46,311 nucleotides of DNA, from contig JAFTQL010000049.1 in NCBI GenBank assembly GCA_017462795.1, positions 1-46,311 of the forward strand, written 5' to 3'. Position numbers and translations under genes: made by a program. This document shows positions 8,564-16,546 of the stretch, in pieces. Within the stretch, counting starts at the first letter, position 1; each line of letters begins with the position of its first letter. Below the pieces are notes generated by a model, which did not search any database, was not told the DNA's origin, and saw only the letters and a program-made list of their open reading frames with translations. Source of the stretch: Clostridia bacterium. GTDB lineage: Bacteria; Bacillota; Clostridia; Oscillospirales; CAG-272.

Positions 8564-9807
8564 TTATCAAGACCTCCCAGCTTTTCAATAATGAGAGTTG
8601 CCGTGTTCTCGGGGACCTCGGTGCTTGCTACGCGTATGTCGGCAAAACGGCAGTATGCGCCGATGCGAGCGTCATACAGAGTCTGCAAAGAATTTGCCTG
8701 AGAGAGCGGACGCCCCTTTGTTGAAAGATTGGAAAGCTCCCTCTCAAGAAATACGATGGTGCTGTTCTGGTGCAGGGGATCGTAGTTGTAATCTCTCGTC
8801 ACAACACCGCCGCCGCAGGCAATGACAGCCCCGCTCATTTTTCCGAGTGTCTTGGCGATCTCATGCTCCATGAGCCTGAATGCCTCTTCCCCCTTCTCGG
8901 TTATGATATCGGCGGCAGATACATTATAGGTCTTTGCGAATTCCTCGTCCGCATCATAGAAGGGGCGGTTCAGCTTTGCGGCGATCAGCTTGCCCACGGT
9001 GCTTTTACCGCAGCCGGGCATACCGATAAGCACCACATTCTTTGTCTGCGCTTCTATAGCCTTTGTTATTCTCTCACAAGCGCCGTCCTCCGCGGGATGT
9101 CCCGTAAAGAATTCAAAGCCCTTTACAGCCTGTGCCACAAGCATGGAAAGACCGCTGACGGCAATTATACCGCGTCTCTCCGCGTCAAGCACAAGCGCGG
9201 TCTTGGAGGGGTTGTAGACGATATCCAGCACGCCCAAGGCTTTTGGGAAAAGGGCGAGATCCACGGGGGATTCTCCATTCTTGGGGTACATACCAACGGG
9301 AGTGCAGTTTACGATGACCTCGGTGTCGGGGTGCTTGGACAGAGTTTCGATATTGTTGTCGTCAATAGAGATGCTGACAAGCTCTCCCACACCTCTGTCG
9401 CGAAGGACCGCGCACACGGTGACAGCCGCGCCGCCCGTACCGAAGACCATGGCTTTTTTGCCTGTTATGTCAATACCCGAAAGATCTATCATGTGAGAAA
9501 ATCCAAAGTAGTCGGTATTATATCCGTAGCGCTTGCCATCCTTGTTGACAACAGTATTTACAGCGCCAAGCTTTTGCGCCTCGGGGGAGATAACGTCAAG
9601 GAAGGGCATGACTGTTTTTTTATATGGAATAGTTACATTGTAAGCGTCGTATTCGCATGACCTTACAAAATTCTCTACTTCCTCGGGAGCTTTCTCTATT
9701 ATGCGGTAGGAATAGTCGGCGAGAAGACCGTGTATCATTGGAGAAAAGCTGTGTCCCAGATGCTCTCCGAGAACACCGCACTTCATGTTGCTGTAGCCTG
9801 TTATCAT
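8560..9807 (-). CDS. aroE/aroK: Fused shikimate dehydrogenase and shikimate kinase (AroE-AroK)
   Basis: A 415-residue bifunctional protein for two consecutive steps after AroQ. Residues about 8-245 are shikimate dehydrogenase: LGHSFSPMIH, NVTIPYKK with the catalytic Lys (63/64), YNTDYFGF with the Asp (99), and a Rossmann loop GTGGAAVTV. The end of the second Rossmann strand is ISIDDNN rather than the NRT-type NADP-phosphate motif, so NAD preference is possible (inference). Residues about 256-415 are shikimate kinase: P-loop GMPGCGKST (262-270), FYDADEEF, GGGVVTR and KGRPLS. It starts directly after the pheA stop codon, with GGAGG inside the end of pheA. Confidence 0.93.
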   Translation of the reverse strand: MITGYSNMKCGVLGEHLGHSFSPMIHGLLADYSYRIIEKAPEEVENFVRSCEYDAYNVTIPYKKTVMPFLDVISPEAQKLGAVNTVVNKDGKRYGYNTDYFGFSHMIDLSGIDITGKKAMVFGTGGAAVTVCAVLRDRGVGELVSISIDDNNIETLSKHPDTEVIVNCTPVGMYPKNGESPVDLALFPKALGVLDIVYNPSKTALVLDAERRGIIAVSGLSMLVAQAVKGFEFFTGHPAEDGACERITKAIEAQTKNVVLIGMPGCGKSTVGKLIAAKLNRPFYDADEEFAKTYNVSAADIITEKGEEAFRLMEHEIAKTLGKMSGAVIACGGGVVTRDYNYDPLHQNSTIVFLERELSNLSTKGRPLSQANSLQTLYDARIGAYCRFADIRVASTEVPENTATLIIEKLGGLDK

Positions 9808-10953
9808 TTATATTACCTCCAAATATGAGCCGAGATACGTAAACTCATCGCATTCTCGCTCAAGCTCAGCAAGAAGTTGGGCGAATTTCTGAGAGTAAAC
9901 GGGGGCTTCAAGATCAAAATAAAACATAAACTCAAAGTCTCTGTCGGGAATGGGACGCGATTCAAGCTTGAGCAGGTTTATGCCCAAAGAGTTGAAGCGG
10001 GAAAGTATGCGGTAGAGCGCACCGGGCTTATGAGGCGTTACCAGCATAAGCGTTGTGCGGTCAGCTCCGGGATATACCTCTAACTTATTGGTGATGCAGA
10101 TAAAGCGCGTGTGGTTGTTGCCGTTGTCCTGAACGGAGGAGGCGACTACCTTCAGACCGTACTGCGCGGCGCAGGAGCGAGAGGACAGGGAAGCTACGTC
10201 GGTCCTGTCCGATTCCGCAACCGCCTTTGCGGCAAGCGCGGTGTTTGCAACTCGGGTGATCTTTACATCTGGTCCGAGGGTGGAGAGGAAGGACGCGCAC
10301 TGATTTATAGCCTGCTCATGTGAGAATATCTCCTTGATATCCTCAAGCCTTGTTCCCGGCTTCGCAAGCAGGTTGTGGTCTATCTTTATACGTACTGTCC
10401 GCACTATCCTGAAGTTTCGGCTTATCATTAGGTCATAAACCTTTTTTACCGATCCCGCCGTGCTGTTTTCTATCGGTATGACTCCGTAACGGCACATGCC
10501 TGCCTCAATGGCAGAGAAGACCTTTTCCCAATCCGAGAAGAACATTATGTTTGGGGCGGAGAACAGACGCTCCGCGGCGATCTGAGAGTAAGCGCCCTCA
10601 ACGCCCTGACAGGCTACCATCGCCTTTTCGGGGAAGAGCTTGGGGGTGTTCTCAAGAGCGTTGGTTATTTCCTCATACAGCCTGGACGTGTCTCCCAGCT
10701 TTTTATGCTGATAAGATCGGGAAAGATCGAGTATAGTGGCGTAAAGCGTGCGGGTGTATTCCTCAAATTCCTCACCTGAAAGCTCGGATACCTTATTGAG
10801 AAGAGCTCTTTCACGGGAGGAGTCAAGTACGTTCATGCCCGTTTGGCGCTTATATTCCGCTACCTGAGCTGATACGTTCATGCGGCGCTTGAACAGCTCC
10901 ACAAGCTCTCTGTCTATGGAGTCTATTTGATTTCGCAGTTCTGTAAGTTCCAT
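9808..10953 (-). CDS. pheA: Chorismate mutase-prephenate dehydratase (P-protein)
   Basis: A 381-residue trifunctional protein for the phenylalanine branch. Residues 1-90 form an AroQ-class helical chorismate mutase (LRNQIDSIDRELVELFKRRM, then RERALLNKV). Residues about 110-290 are prephenate dehydratase, with GVEGAYSQIAAE, VIPIENSTAGSV and the catalytic HTRF (281-284). Residues about 298-378 are an ACT domain, with PGALYRILSRF and ESRP (331-334), the usual site of allosteric inhibition by phenylalanine. The ATG shares a base with the MFS gene's stop (TAATG). Because both enzyme and leader peptide may sense aromatic amino acids, control is likely layered. Confidence 0.95.
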   Translation of the reverse strand: MELTELRNQIDSIDRELVELFKRRMNVSAQVAEYKRQTGMNVLDSSRERALLNKVSELSGEEFEEYTRTLYATILDLSRSYQHKKLGDTSRLYEEITNALENTPKLFPEKAMVACQGVEGAYSQIAAERLFSAPNIMFFSDWEKVFSAIEAGMCRYGVIPIENSTAGSVKKVYDLMISRNFRIVRTVRIKIDHNLLAKPGTRLEDIKEIFSHEQAINQCASFLSTLGPDVKITRVANTALAAKAVAESDRTDVASLSSRSCAAQYGLKVVASSVQDNGNNHTRFICITNKLEVYPGADRTTLMLVTPHKPGALYRILSRFNSLGINLLKLESRPIPDRDFEFMFYFDLEAPVYSQKFAQLLAELERECDEFTYLGSYLEVI

Positions 10954-12158
10954 TATGTTTCATATCCTTTCGACATTGGGTGTTTTTTGTTTTTGAGTTT
11001 GATAAGTGTGATAAACATTATGATAAGAACGGGGAATATTATAGAGAAAATAAATGCTGTTTTCAGATCGTTTCCCATGGCATCGGCTATCCAGCCCGCA
11101 GCCGTAGGACCTATGGTGCATCCCATATCTCCCGCAAGGGCGAGAAGGGCAAACATTTTTACACCGCCGTGAGGGATTTGCTCGGTTGCCATGCAAAGCG
11201 TTCCCGGCCACATGATTCCCACCGAGAAGCCGCATATGGCGCAGCCGATGAGCGCGATGATTGGATGGGGCGCGAGTGCCGCAAGAAGATAGGAGAATAC
11301 GCAAAGTACGGATGAGAACAGCATGAATTTTGAAAGATTCATTTTTTCACTGTATTTTGCGTATATTACACGGGCGAGTCCCATAAGCACAGCAAAGGCG
11401 CAAGGGCCGAGTATATCTCCCATTGTCTTTGAAACGCCAAGTCCCATTTCCGCAAAGCTTGATGCCCACTGTGACATAGCCTGTTCAGCCGCTCCCGCAC
11501 ATAGCATAAGTATAAAGAACGCTACAAAAATAAAGCTTTTGAATACCGAGCGCTTGCCGTCCTTGACGGCGGGAGCTGATTCGATCTTGTATATTGGTAC
11601 AAAACAGAACGCAACCGCGTTGAGCGCGGGTATTATCGCCCAAAGGCAGGCAAGTATCTGCCAATGCGCGATACCGACAAAGTGGAAGAACAGTGTGGAG
11701 ACAGCTACCGTCAGCACAAGCCCCCAGCAGTAGCCCGAGTGCATAAAGCTGAGTATTCGGTTTTTATTTTTTACGGGACAGGACTCCACGATGGGGTTGC
11801 CCATTACCTCGATGATACCGCTGCCGAAAGCGCCGATCATGGTGGCGATTATGAGAGCGGGGAACGGTGAGAGTATTTCAGGTAGGACCGCAAGACAGAC
11901 AAGTCCGGTCGCCGAGCAGACCTGCCCCATTACCACCGTTACGCGGTTATTGAAGAGTCTGGGGGCTTTTGATGCGGTAAAGTCCATGAGAAGCTGTGTG
12001 ATAAAGCTTATGGCTATAAGTGTGCTTATCTTGCTGAGAGATATACCGTAGTCATTTTCAAATGTCAGAAACAGAAGAGGAGAGAAATTTATCACAAGCG
12101 CTTGCGTGACTATTCCGACAAAGCAAGCGGTTATTGTGTGCTTGGAGTTTAGTTTCAT
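10953..12158 (-). CDS. MFS transporter embedded in the aromatic operon
   Basis: A 401-residue protein with about 12 hydrophobic segments and a short Lys-rich tail. It resembles major facilitator superfamily sugar-permease-like members: GIIEVMGNPIVESCP and GFSVGIMWPGTLCMATEQIP are typical of that branch. The substrate cannot be read from sequence. Its place between aroC and pheA, with a 6-base gap upstream and a 1-base overlap downstream, argues that it handles an aromatic amino acid, a shikimate-pathway intermediate or a related compound. No strong ribosome binding site precedes the ATG (AAGGA lies about 15 bases upstream, inside the end of aroC), so translation may be low or coupled. Confidence 0.8.
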   Translation of the reverse strand: MKLNSKHTITACFVGIVTQALVINFSPLLFLTFENDYGISLSKISTLIAISFITQLLMDFTASKAPRLFNNRVTVVMGQVCSATGLVCLAVLPEILSPFPALIIATMIGAFGSGIIEVMGNPIVESCPVKNKNRILSFMHSGYCWGLVLTVAVSTLFFHFVGIAHWQILACLWAIIPALNAVAFCFVPIYKIESAPAVKDGKRSVFKSFIFVAFFILMLCAGAAEQAMSQWASSFAEMGLGVSKTMGDILGPCAFAVLMGLARVIYAKYSEKMNLSKFMLFSSVLCVFSYLLAALAPHPIIALIGCAICGFSVGIMWPGTLCMATEQIPHGGVKMFALLALAGDMGCTIGPTAAGWIADAMGNDLKTAFIFSIIFPVLIIMFITLIKLKNKKHPMSKGYET

Positions 12159-12164
12159 TTTATA

Positions 12165-13262
12165 TCAGATCTTGTCCTTACTGTCAGATAATATGTCGCA
12201 AACAGCGATAGCGGCTGCCGCTTCAAATACGGGAACCGCACGGACTACCACGCAGGGGTCGTGTCTTCCCTTGATGGACAGCTTTACGGGAGTCATGGAT
12301 ACCATGTCCACGCTGTCCTGCTCCTTGTAGATAGAGGGAGTGGGCTTCATTGCGGCTCTGAATACAAGGGGCATTCCGTTTGTCATACCGCCGAGAATAC
12401 CTCCGCAGTTGTTGGTTTTTGTAAATATGCATTTGCCGTCGGTGGCAAATGCGTCGTTATTTTCAGAGCCTTTAAGGCTTGCGCATTCAAATCCGTTTCC
12501 GAATTCAATACCCTTGACCGCGGGTATGCCGAATATTATGGAGGATATTCTGTTCTCCATGCCGTCAAACATATGCTCGCCAAGTCCCGCGGGGAGTCCG
12601 ATCACCGCGCATTCAACGACACCTCCCACGGAGTCGCCCTCACTGCCCGCCGCCTCAATAGCCTTTTTCATTTGCTCGCCCGCATCCTCGTTGAGTACGG
12701 GAAACTCATGGCGGCTTGCCAACAGATCAAATTCCTTATCTGTTACACCAGCGAGATCAAAATGATCGTCATGTATGCCACCCACCGAGTAAAGATGAGC
12801 GGCAACGCGTATGCCGCGGGATTTCAGATATTGCAGACAAATACCGCCTACGATGCAAAGCGGTGCTGTCAGTCTGCCCGAAAAATGTCCGCCGCCTCGG
12901 AGATCCACCGCCTCGCCGTATTTCATTCTCGCTGCGAAGTCCGCGTGAGAGGGGCGGGGAACGAAGGAGAGATTGTTGTAGTCCGAGGAACGCTGATTGG
13001 TGTTCTTTATTACAGCCTTAAAGGTGTCGCCGTTAAGTGTATTGTCACTGTCAACCCCCGATACGAATACGGGAATATCGGGCTCACGGCGTTTGGTGGA
13101 AAAAGCATTCTGCCCTGGAGCGCGGCGCTTCATAAAGGCGTACAGTTCCTCGGCGTCAAATCGGAAGTCCCTCGGGAGTCCCGTGGCGACAACACCAATC
13201 TCATCGTCGTGAGAACCGCCGTATACGGTGATATTTATATTTTTTCCGTAGCTTGTAGACAT
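12165..13262 (-). CDS. aroC: Chorismate synthase
   Basis: A 365-residue enzyme converting EPSP to chorismate with reduced FMN. Recognisable parts are TKRREPDIP, PRPSHADFAARMKYG with the second conserved His, RGGGHFSGRLTAP, and RHDPCVVVRAVPVFEAAAA near the C-terminus. The first family signature is altered: the usual GESHG is GGSHD, keeping the His but replacing Glu and Gly. The start ATG is preceded by GAAAGGA about ten bases upstream. It is the first gene after the internal promoter at 13318-13346, so it can be expressed separately from aroF-tyrA-aroB-aroA. Confidence 0.93.
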   Translation of the reverse strand: MSTSYGKNINITVYGGSHDDEIGVVATGLPRDFRFDAEELYAFMKRRAPGQNAFSTKRREPDIPVFVSGVDSDNTLNGDTFKAVIKNTNQRSSDYNNLSFVPRPSHADFAARMKYGEAVDLRGGGHFSGRLTAPLCIVGGICLQYLKSRGIRVAAHLYSVGGIHDDHFDLAGVTDKEFDLLASRHEFPVLNEDAGEQMKKAIEAAGSEGDSVGGVVECAVIGLPAGLGEHMFDGMENRISSIIFGIPAVKGIEFGNGFECASLKGSENNDAFATDGKCIFTKTNNCGGILGGMTNGMPLVFRAAMKPTPSIYKEQDSVDMVSMTPVKLSIKGRHDPCVVVRAVPVFEAAAAIAVCDILSDSKDKI

Positions 13263-13317
13263 TTTTGCGTTTTTCCTTTCAAAATTAAATAAAAGACAAC
13301 ATAAAAAACCAAATTAT

Positions 13318-13346
13318 ATTATACTACAAATATGAGAGATTTTCAA
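13318..13346 (-). promoter_or_regulatory. Internal promoter of the aromatic operon, upstream of aroC
   Basis: TTGAAA (13341-13346), 17 bases, TATAAT (13318-13323) on the minus strand. It could drive aroC, the MFS gene, pheA, aroE-aroK, aroQ and both ThrE parts independently of the leader-controlled promoter. The -35 box lies inside one arm of a 19-bp inverted repeat. Confidence 0.7.
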
Positions 13347-13372
13347 GTATATATTGAAAATCTCTCATATTT
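13328..13372. repeat. Perfect 19-bp inverted repeat overlapping the internal promoter
   Basis: The arms AAATATGAGAGATTTTCAA (13328-13346) and its exact complement (13354-13372) are separated by 7 bases. It begins about ten bases after the aroA stop codon. As RNA it would form a stable 19-bp hairpin at the 3' end of aroF-tyrA-aroB-aroA. As DNA it covers the -35 box and part of the spacer of the internal promoter. The minus-strand T run after it is short (TTT), so it is not a typical intrinsic terminator in the operon direction. Confidence 0.85.
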
Positions 13373-13382
13373 TTACATAATT

Positions 13383-14648
13383 TTATATATTATTTTCCAC
13401 TCCGAGAACCGTCTTGATATCCGTCCAGAAATCGGGATAAGACTTGGAGGCGCATTCCGCTCCCTTTACGGTTATATTGCCTGTCGCCGCGGCGGATGCA
13501 ACTGCGGCACTCATGGCAATGCGGTGGTCGTTAAAGCTGTCGGTGACGCCACCTGAAAGAGAGGGTTTACCTGTTATAATAAGTCCATCCTCGGTCTCCT
13601 TAACATCAGCGCCCAGGGAGGTCAGCATGGTGCGGACAGTCATAAGTCTGTCGCTTTCCTTTAGCCTCAGCCGAGCCGCGCCGTATATGGTGGTTACACC
13701 GTCAGCCACCGACGCGACCGTAGCGAGAGCGGGAACCATGTCGGGTATCTGTGTCGCGTCAACTGTGATCCCGTGAAGTCCCCTTCCGCCTCTGACCGTA
13801 AACTCGCCCTCCGCCTCGATCACATCCGCGCCGAAACGGCAGAGAATATCCACGATGGCGCGGTCGCCCTGATGAGAGTCGTTTTTCAGTCCGTAAACCG
13901 TAACCTCTCCCGAGCCTATCGCGCCCATGCAAAGCGGGAAAGCGGCATTTGACCAGTCGCCCTCAACGTCGAGCTGTCCGGGGGAATGAAGTATTGCGTT
14001 ACCGGAGACCACATATCCGTCCTCGGTCTTGACAGGAGCCGCTCCGAAAAGGGAAAGGGCATCCACCGTCATGTCTATGTAGGGCGCGGATTCAGTCTTG
14101 CCCTCAATTATAAGCCTTCCTCCATTGCGGGAAAAGGTTAGAGCAAAGAGCAGACCGCTGATGAACTGTGAGGAAACGTCCCCTCTTATGCGGTATACAT
14201 CTCCCGTCAGCTTTCCCGAGCTTGTCAGCGGATTGGAGCCTTGGGGGGCAAGTGACGCTCCGTGGGATACCAGCTCCTCATAGAGAGGGGACAGGGGTCT
14301 TGCGGGGAGTCTGCCCGCCATCATGAAGCTTGCGTCCACCCCGAGGGCGGGAATAATTGGCAGGAGGAAACGGAGAGTTGAGCCGCTTTCGTTGCAGGGA
14401 AGCACCGCTCCGCTTATGGGTGATTTTATGGGACTTACATAAAAGTATGGCTTTTCGTAGCGAATATTGGCTCCAAGCGCGCAGAGACACGCCGCTGTTG
14501 CCTCAATATCCTTGTTTGTTCTGTCGCATCTTACCACCGTATCGCCGTCGGCAAAGGCGGCGCAGATAAGTATTCTGTGTGCTGCGGATTTTGAGGAGAT
14601 AGCCTTTATACGTCCCGTTGGGCATGATGGTTTAAGCGTTATGTCCAT
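13383..14648 (-). CDS. aroA: 3-phosphoshikimate 1-carboxyvinyltransferase (EPSP synthase)
   Basis: A 421-residue enzyme transferring enolpyruvate from PEP to shikimate-3-phosphate. The landmarks are all present in order: SKSAAHR (substrate Lys and Arg), NESGSTLRFLLP, RLPARPLSPL, GDVSSQFISGLL, QIPDMVPALA with the catalytic Asp, RLKESDRL, NDHRIAMS and SKSYPDFW. The active-site loop reads NESGST, unlike the NAGTA of the E. coli enzyme. The start lies four bases after the aroB stop, with GAGG overlapping that stop. It is the last gene before the hairpin and internal promoter. Confidence 0.96.
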   Translation of the reverse strand: MDITLKPSCPTGRIKAISSKSAAHRILICAAFADGDTVVRCDRTNKDIEATAACLCALGANIRYEKPYFYVSPIKSPISGAVLPCNESGSTLRFLLPIIPALGVDASFMMAGRLPARPLSPLYEELVSHGASLAPQGSNPLTSSGKLTGDVYRIRGDVSSQFISGLLFALTFSRNGGRLIIEGKTESAPYIDMTVDALSLFGAAPVKTEDGYVVSGNAILHSPGQLDVEGDWSNAAFPLCMGAIGSGEVTVYGLKNDSHQGDRAIVDILCRFGADVIEAEGEFTVRGGRGLHGITVDATQIPDMVPALATVASVADGVTTIYGAARLRLKESDRLMTVRTMLTSLGADVKETEDGLIITGKPSLSGGVTDSFNDHRIAMSAAVASAAATGNITVKGAECASKSYPDFWTDIKTVLGVENNI

Positions 14649-14651
14649 GCC

Positions 14652-15701
14652 TCAAAGTCCTTTCTGTATAAAGCCGCATAATTCGTCGATAGGGAGCTTG
14701 ACAAGTCTTGTATCGCCGATAGAGTAGGGTACTACAAGAGTTATGCTGTTGCCTTTTCTCTTTTTATCGGCGGTTGCAACGGCGGTCAATTGTTCGGCGG
14801 TAAAATCACAGCTCACGGGGAGCTTTTCACGGCGGAGCAGTGCAAGGAGCGCCTCAAGATCCGCCATGGGACAAAGTCCCTCGCGGACAGCGGCACGCAT
14901 GACTATGACCATACCGATGGCGACCGCGCTTCCGTGGGATATGGCAAGGCTTGAGCAAAGCTCTATAGCGTGACCGATGGTGTGTCCGAGATTGAGAAGC
15001 TGGCGTGTGCCCGCCTCAAATTCGTCCTCCTCCACCACGCGACTCTTGTTCATAACGCACTCGGCGATAACGTCCTCTATCTGCTCCCGGATACCGCCCG
15101 AAAGTCTGTCAAAAAAAGCTCTGTCATTGATGACACCGTATTTTATCACCTCGGCACAGCCGTCCGCAAAGGTTTCGGGAGGGAGCGTGTCAAGTGTGGA
15201 GTAGTCGCAGATAACGAGGGAGGGCTGATGGAACGCGCCGGCAAGGTTCTTGCCCGCCTTCAGGTCAACGCCCGTCTTTCCGCCGACAGAGGAGTCCACG
15301 GCGGCAAGGAGTGTTGTGGGGATCTGTATAAACTTGATGCCCCTCAGATATATAGCCGCCGCAAAGCCGCACATGTCACCCACAACGCCTCCGCCGAGGG
15401 CGATAAGGCAGTCGGTGCGTGTCAGCCTGCTCTCGGCGAGAAACTCGACAATGTTCACGATAGTGTCCATGGTCTTAGAAGCTTCTCCGTGGGGGAACAC
15501 AAAGCTGACGGTATCAAAGCCCGCCGCTCTGAGAGACTTTTCCGCTCTTTCAAGATAAAGAGCGGCAACCGTATCGTCGGAAACTATACACAAACGGCAG
15601 GGAGAAAGGACGTTGCGGCAAAGCTCGCCGCATCTGTCAAGCAGATCGTTTCCGATAAGAATATCGTATGGTGTTGAAGCGTTTACTTTTACTGTTCTCA
15701 T
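14652..15701 (-). CDS. aroB: 3-dehydroquinate synthase
   Basis: A 349-residue NAD-dependent enzyme, second step of the shikimate pathway (DAHP to 3-dehydroquinate). Diagnostic parts are GEASKTMDTI, LGGGVVGDMCGFAAAIYLRG, IPTTLLAAVDSSVGGKTGVD, EVIKYG with a metal-ligand Glu, and LNLGHTIGHAIE with metal-binding His residues. A purine-rich AAGGGGG precedes the ATG by about four bases. It follows tyrA after 13 bases. Length and motif order are normal. Confidence 0.96.
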   Translation of the reverse strand: MRTVKVNASTPYDILIGNDLLDRCGELCRNVLSPCRLCIVSDDTVAALYLERAEKSLRAAGFDTVSFVFPHGEASKTMDTIVNIVEFLAESRLTRTDCLIALGGGVVGDMCGFAAAIYLRGIKFIQIPTTLLAAVDSSVGGKTGVDLKAGKNLAGAFHQPSLVICDYSTLDTLPPETFADGCAEVIKYGVINDRAFFDRLSGGIREQIEDVIAECVMNKSRVVEEDEFEAGTRQLLNLGHTIGHAIELCSSLAISHGSAVAIGMVIVMRAAVREGLCPMADLEALLALLRREKLPVSCDFTAEQLTAVATADKKRKGNSITLVVPYSIGDTRLVKLPIDELCGFIQKGL

Positions 15702-15714
15702 TTTTACCCCCTTA

Positions 15715-16545
15715 TCAGCCGTCTACCTTTTCTTTGGCTATTCGTCCGTCGCGCAGAAGCCCGCGGAGCGTGTCGGCATCGTTGTCGGCAATGGCGTCTC
15801 TGTACTCTGTCAGAGACTTTATTATGCAGTCTATCTCATCAAGCAAAGGCTGTTTATTTTCAAGGAAAAGCTCCGTCCACATATTCTCATTGAGCCATGC
15901 CACACGGGTCATGTCCTTGTAGCTTCCCGCTGAGAAGCCCTTGTGGTTCTGGGCGGTGGGGCTTTTTACGTATGCGTTTGAAACAACATGGGCAAGCTGA
16001 GAGGTGAACGCTATCATTTTGTCATGCTCCTCGGCTGTGGTAACGCTGATCTTGCCGAACATAGCGGGGGCAAGAAGCTGCTTGATCCTTGCGAGAAAAT
16101 ATATGTCGTCATAAACTGCGGGTACAAGCACCATGGGGGCGTTTTTGAAAAGTGTAGCCTTGGAATACTTTATTCCCGAATACTGAGTTCCCGCCATGGG
16201 GTGACCGCCAACGAATGTAAAGCAATACTTAGAGGCAAGGGCAAAGCCTACCTCGCATATCTCTTTTTTTGTTCCGCAGAGATCCATGACCACTGTTTTG
16301 GGATCGACCCTGGGCGCGATCCTTGTGAGATATTCAACGGCGGCTATGGGATAGAGCGCTATGAATATCAGGTCACATGTGGGTACGGTGCTGTCATCCA
16401 GCGTACCGTCGATGATACCCGCAAGGGATGCGTAACCGAGGGACGCGGTGTCAAGATCGTAGCCAAGCACCGTGTGTCCCGCCTCCTTGTACGCTTTTGC
16501 CATTGAGCCTCCGATAAGCCCGAGACCGCAAACTCCAACCGTCAT
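15715..16545 (-). CDS. tyrA: Prephenate dehydrogenase
   Basis: A 276-residue NAD(P)-dependent oxidative decarboxylase making 4-hydroxyphenylpyruvate for tyrosine. It opens with the Rossmann motif VGVCGLGLIGGSMA and has LCGTKKEIC, GGHPMAGTQYSGI and HDKMIAFTSQLAHVVSNAYV, which carry the catalytic and substrate-binding His residues. I chose the ATG at 16545, just after an AAGGAGG and one base past the aroF stop; a frame extended upstream lacks family similarity. It has no C-terminal ACT domain, so feedback by tyrosine would have to come from AroF or from the leader. Confidence 0.93.
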   Translation of the reverse strand: MTVGVCGLGLIGGSMAKAYKEAGHTVLGYDLDTASLGYASLAGIIDGTLDDSTVPTCDLIFIALYPIAAVEYLTRIAPRVDPKTVVMDLCGTKKEICEVGFALASKYCFTFVGGHPMAGTQYSGIKYSKATLFKNAPMVLVPAVYDDIYFLARIKQLLAPAMFGKISVTTAEEHDKMIAFTSQLAHVVSNAYVKSPTAQNHKGFSAGSYKDMTRVAWLNENMWTELFLENKQPLLDEIDCIIKSLTEYRDAIADNDADTLRGLLRDGRIAKEKVDG

Positions 16546-16546
16546 G

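Noticed and set aside
8770..9660. A 296-codon frame antisense to the aroE-aroK fusion
   Set aside because: Antisense to two well-identified domains; no start signals and no recognisable protein features.
12261..13292. A 343-codon frame antisense to aroC
   Set aside because: It is a shadow of aroC codon bias, without ribosome binding site or recognisable domain.
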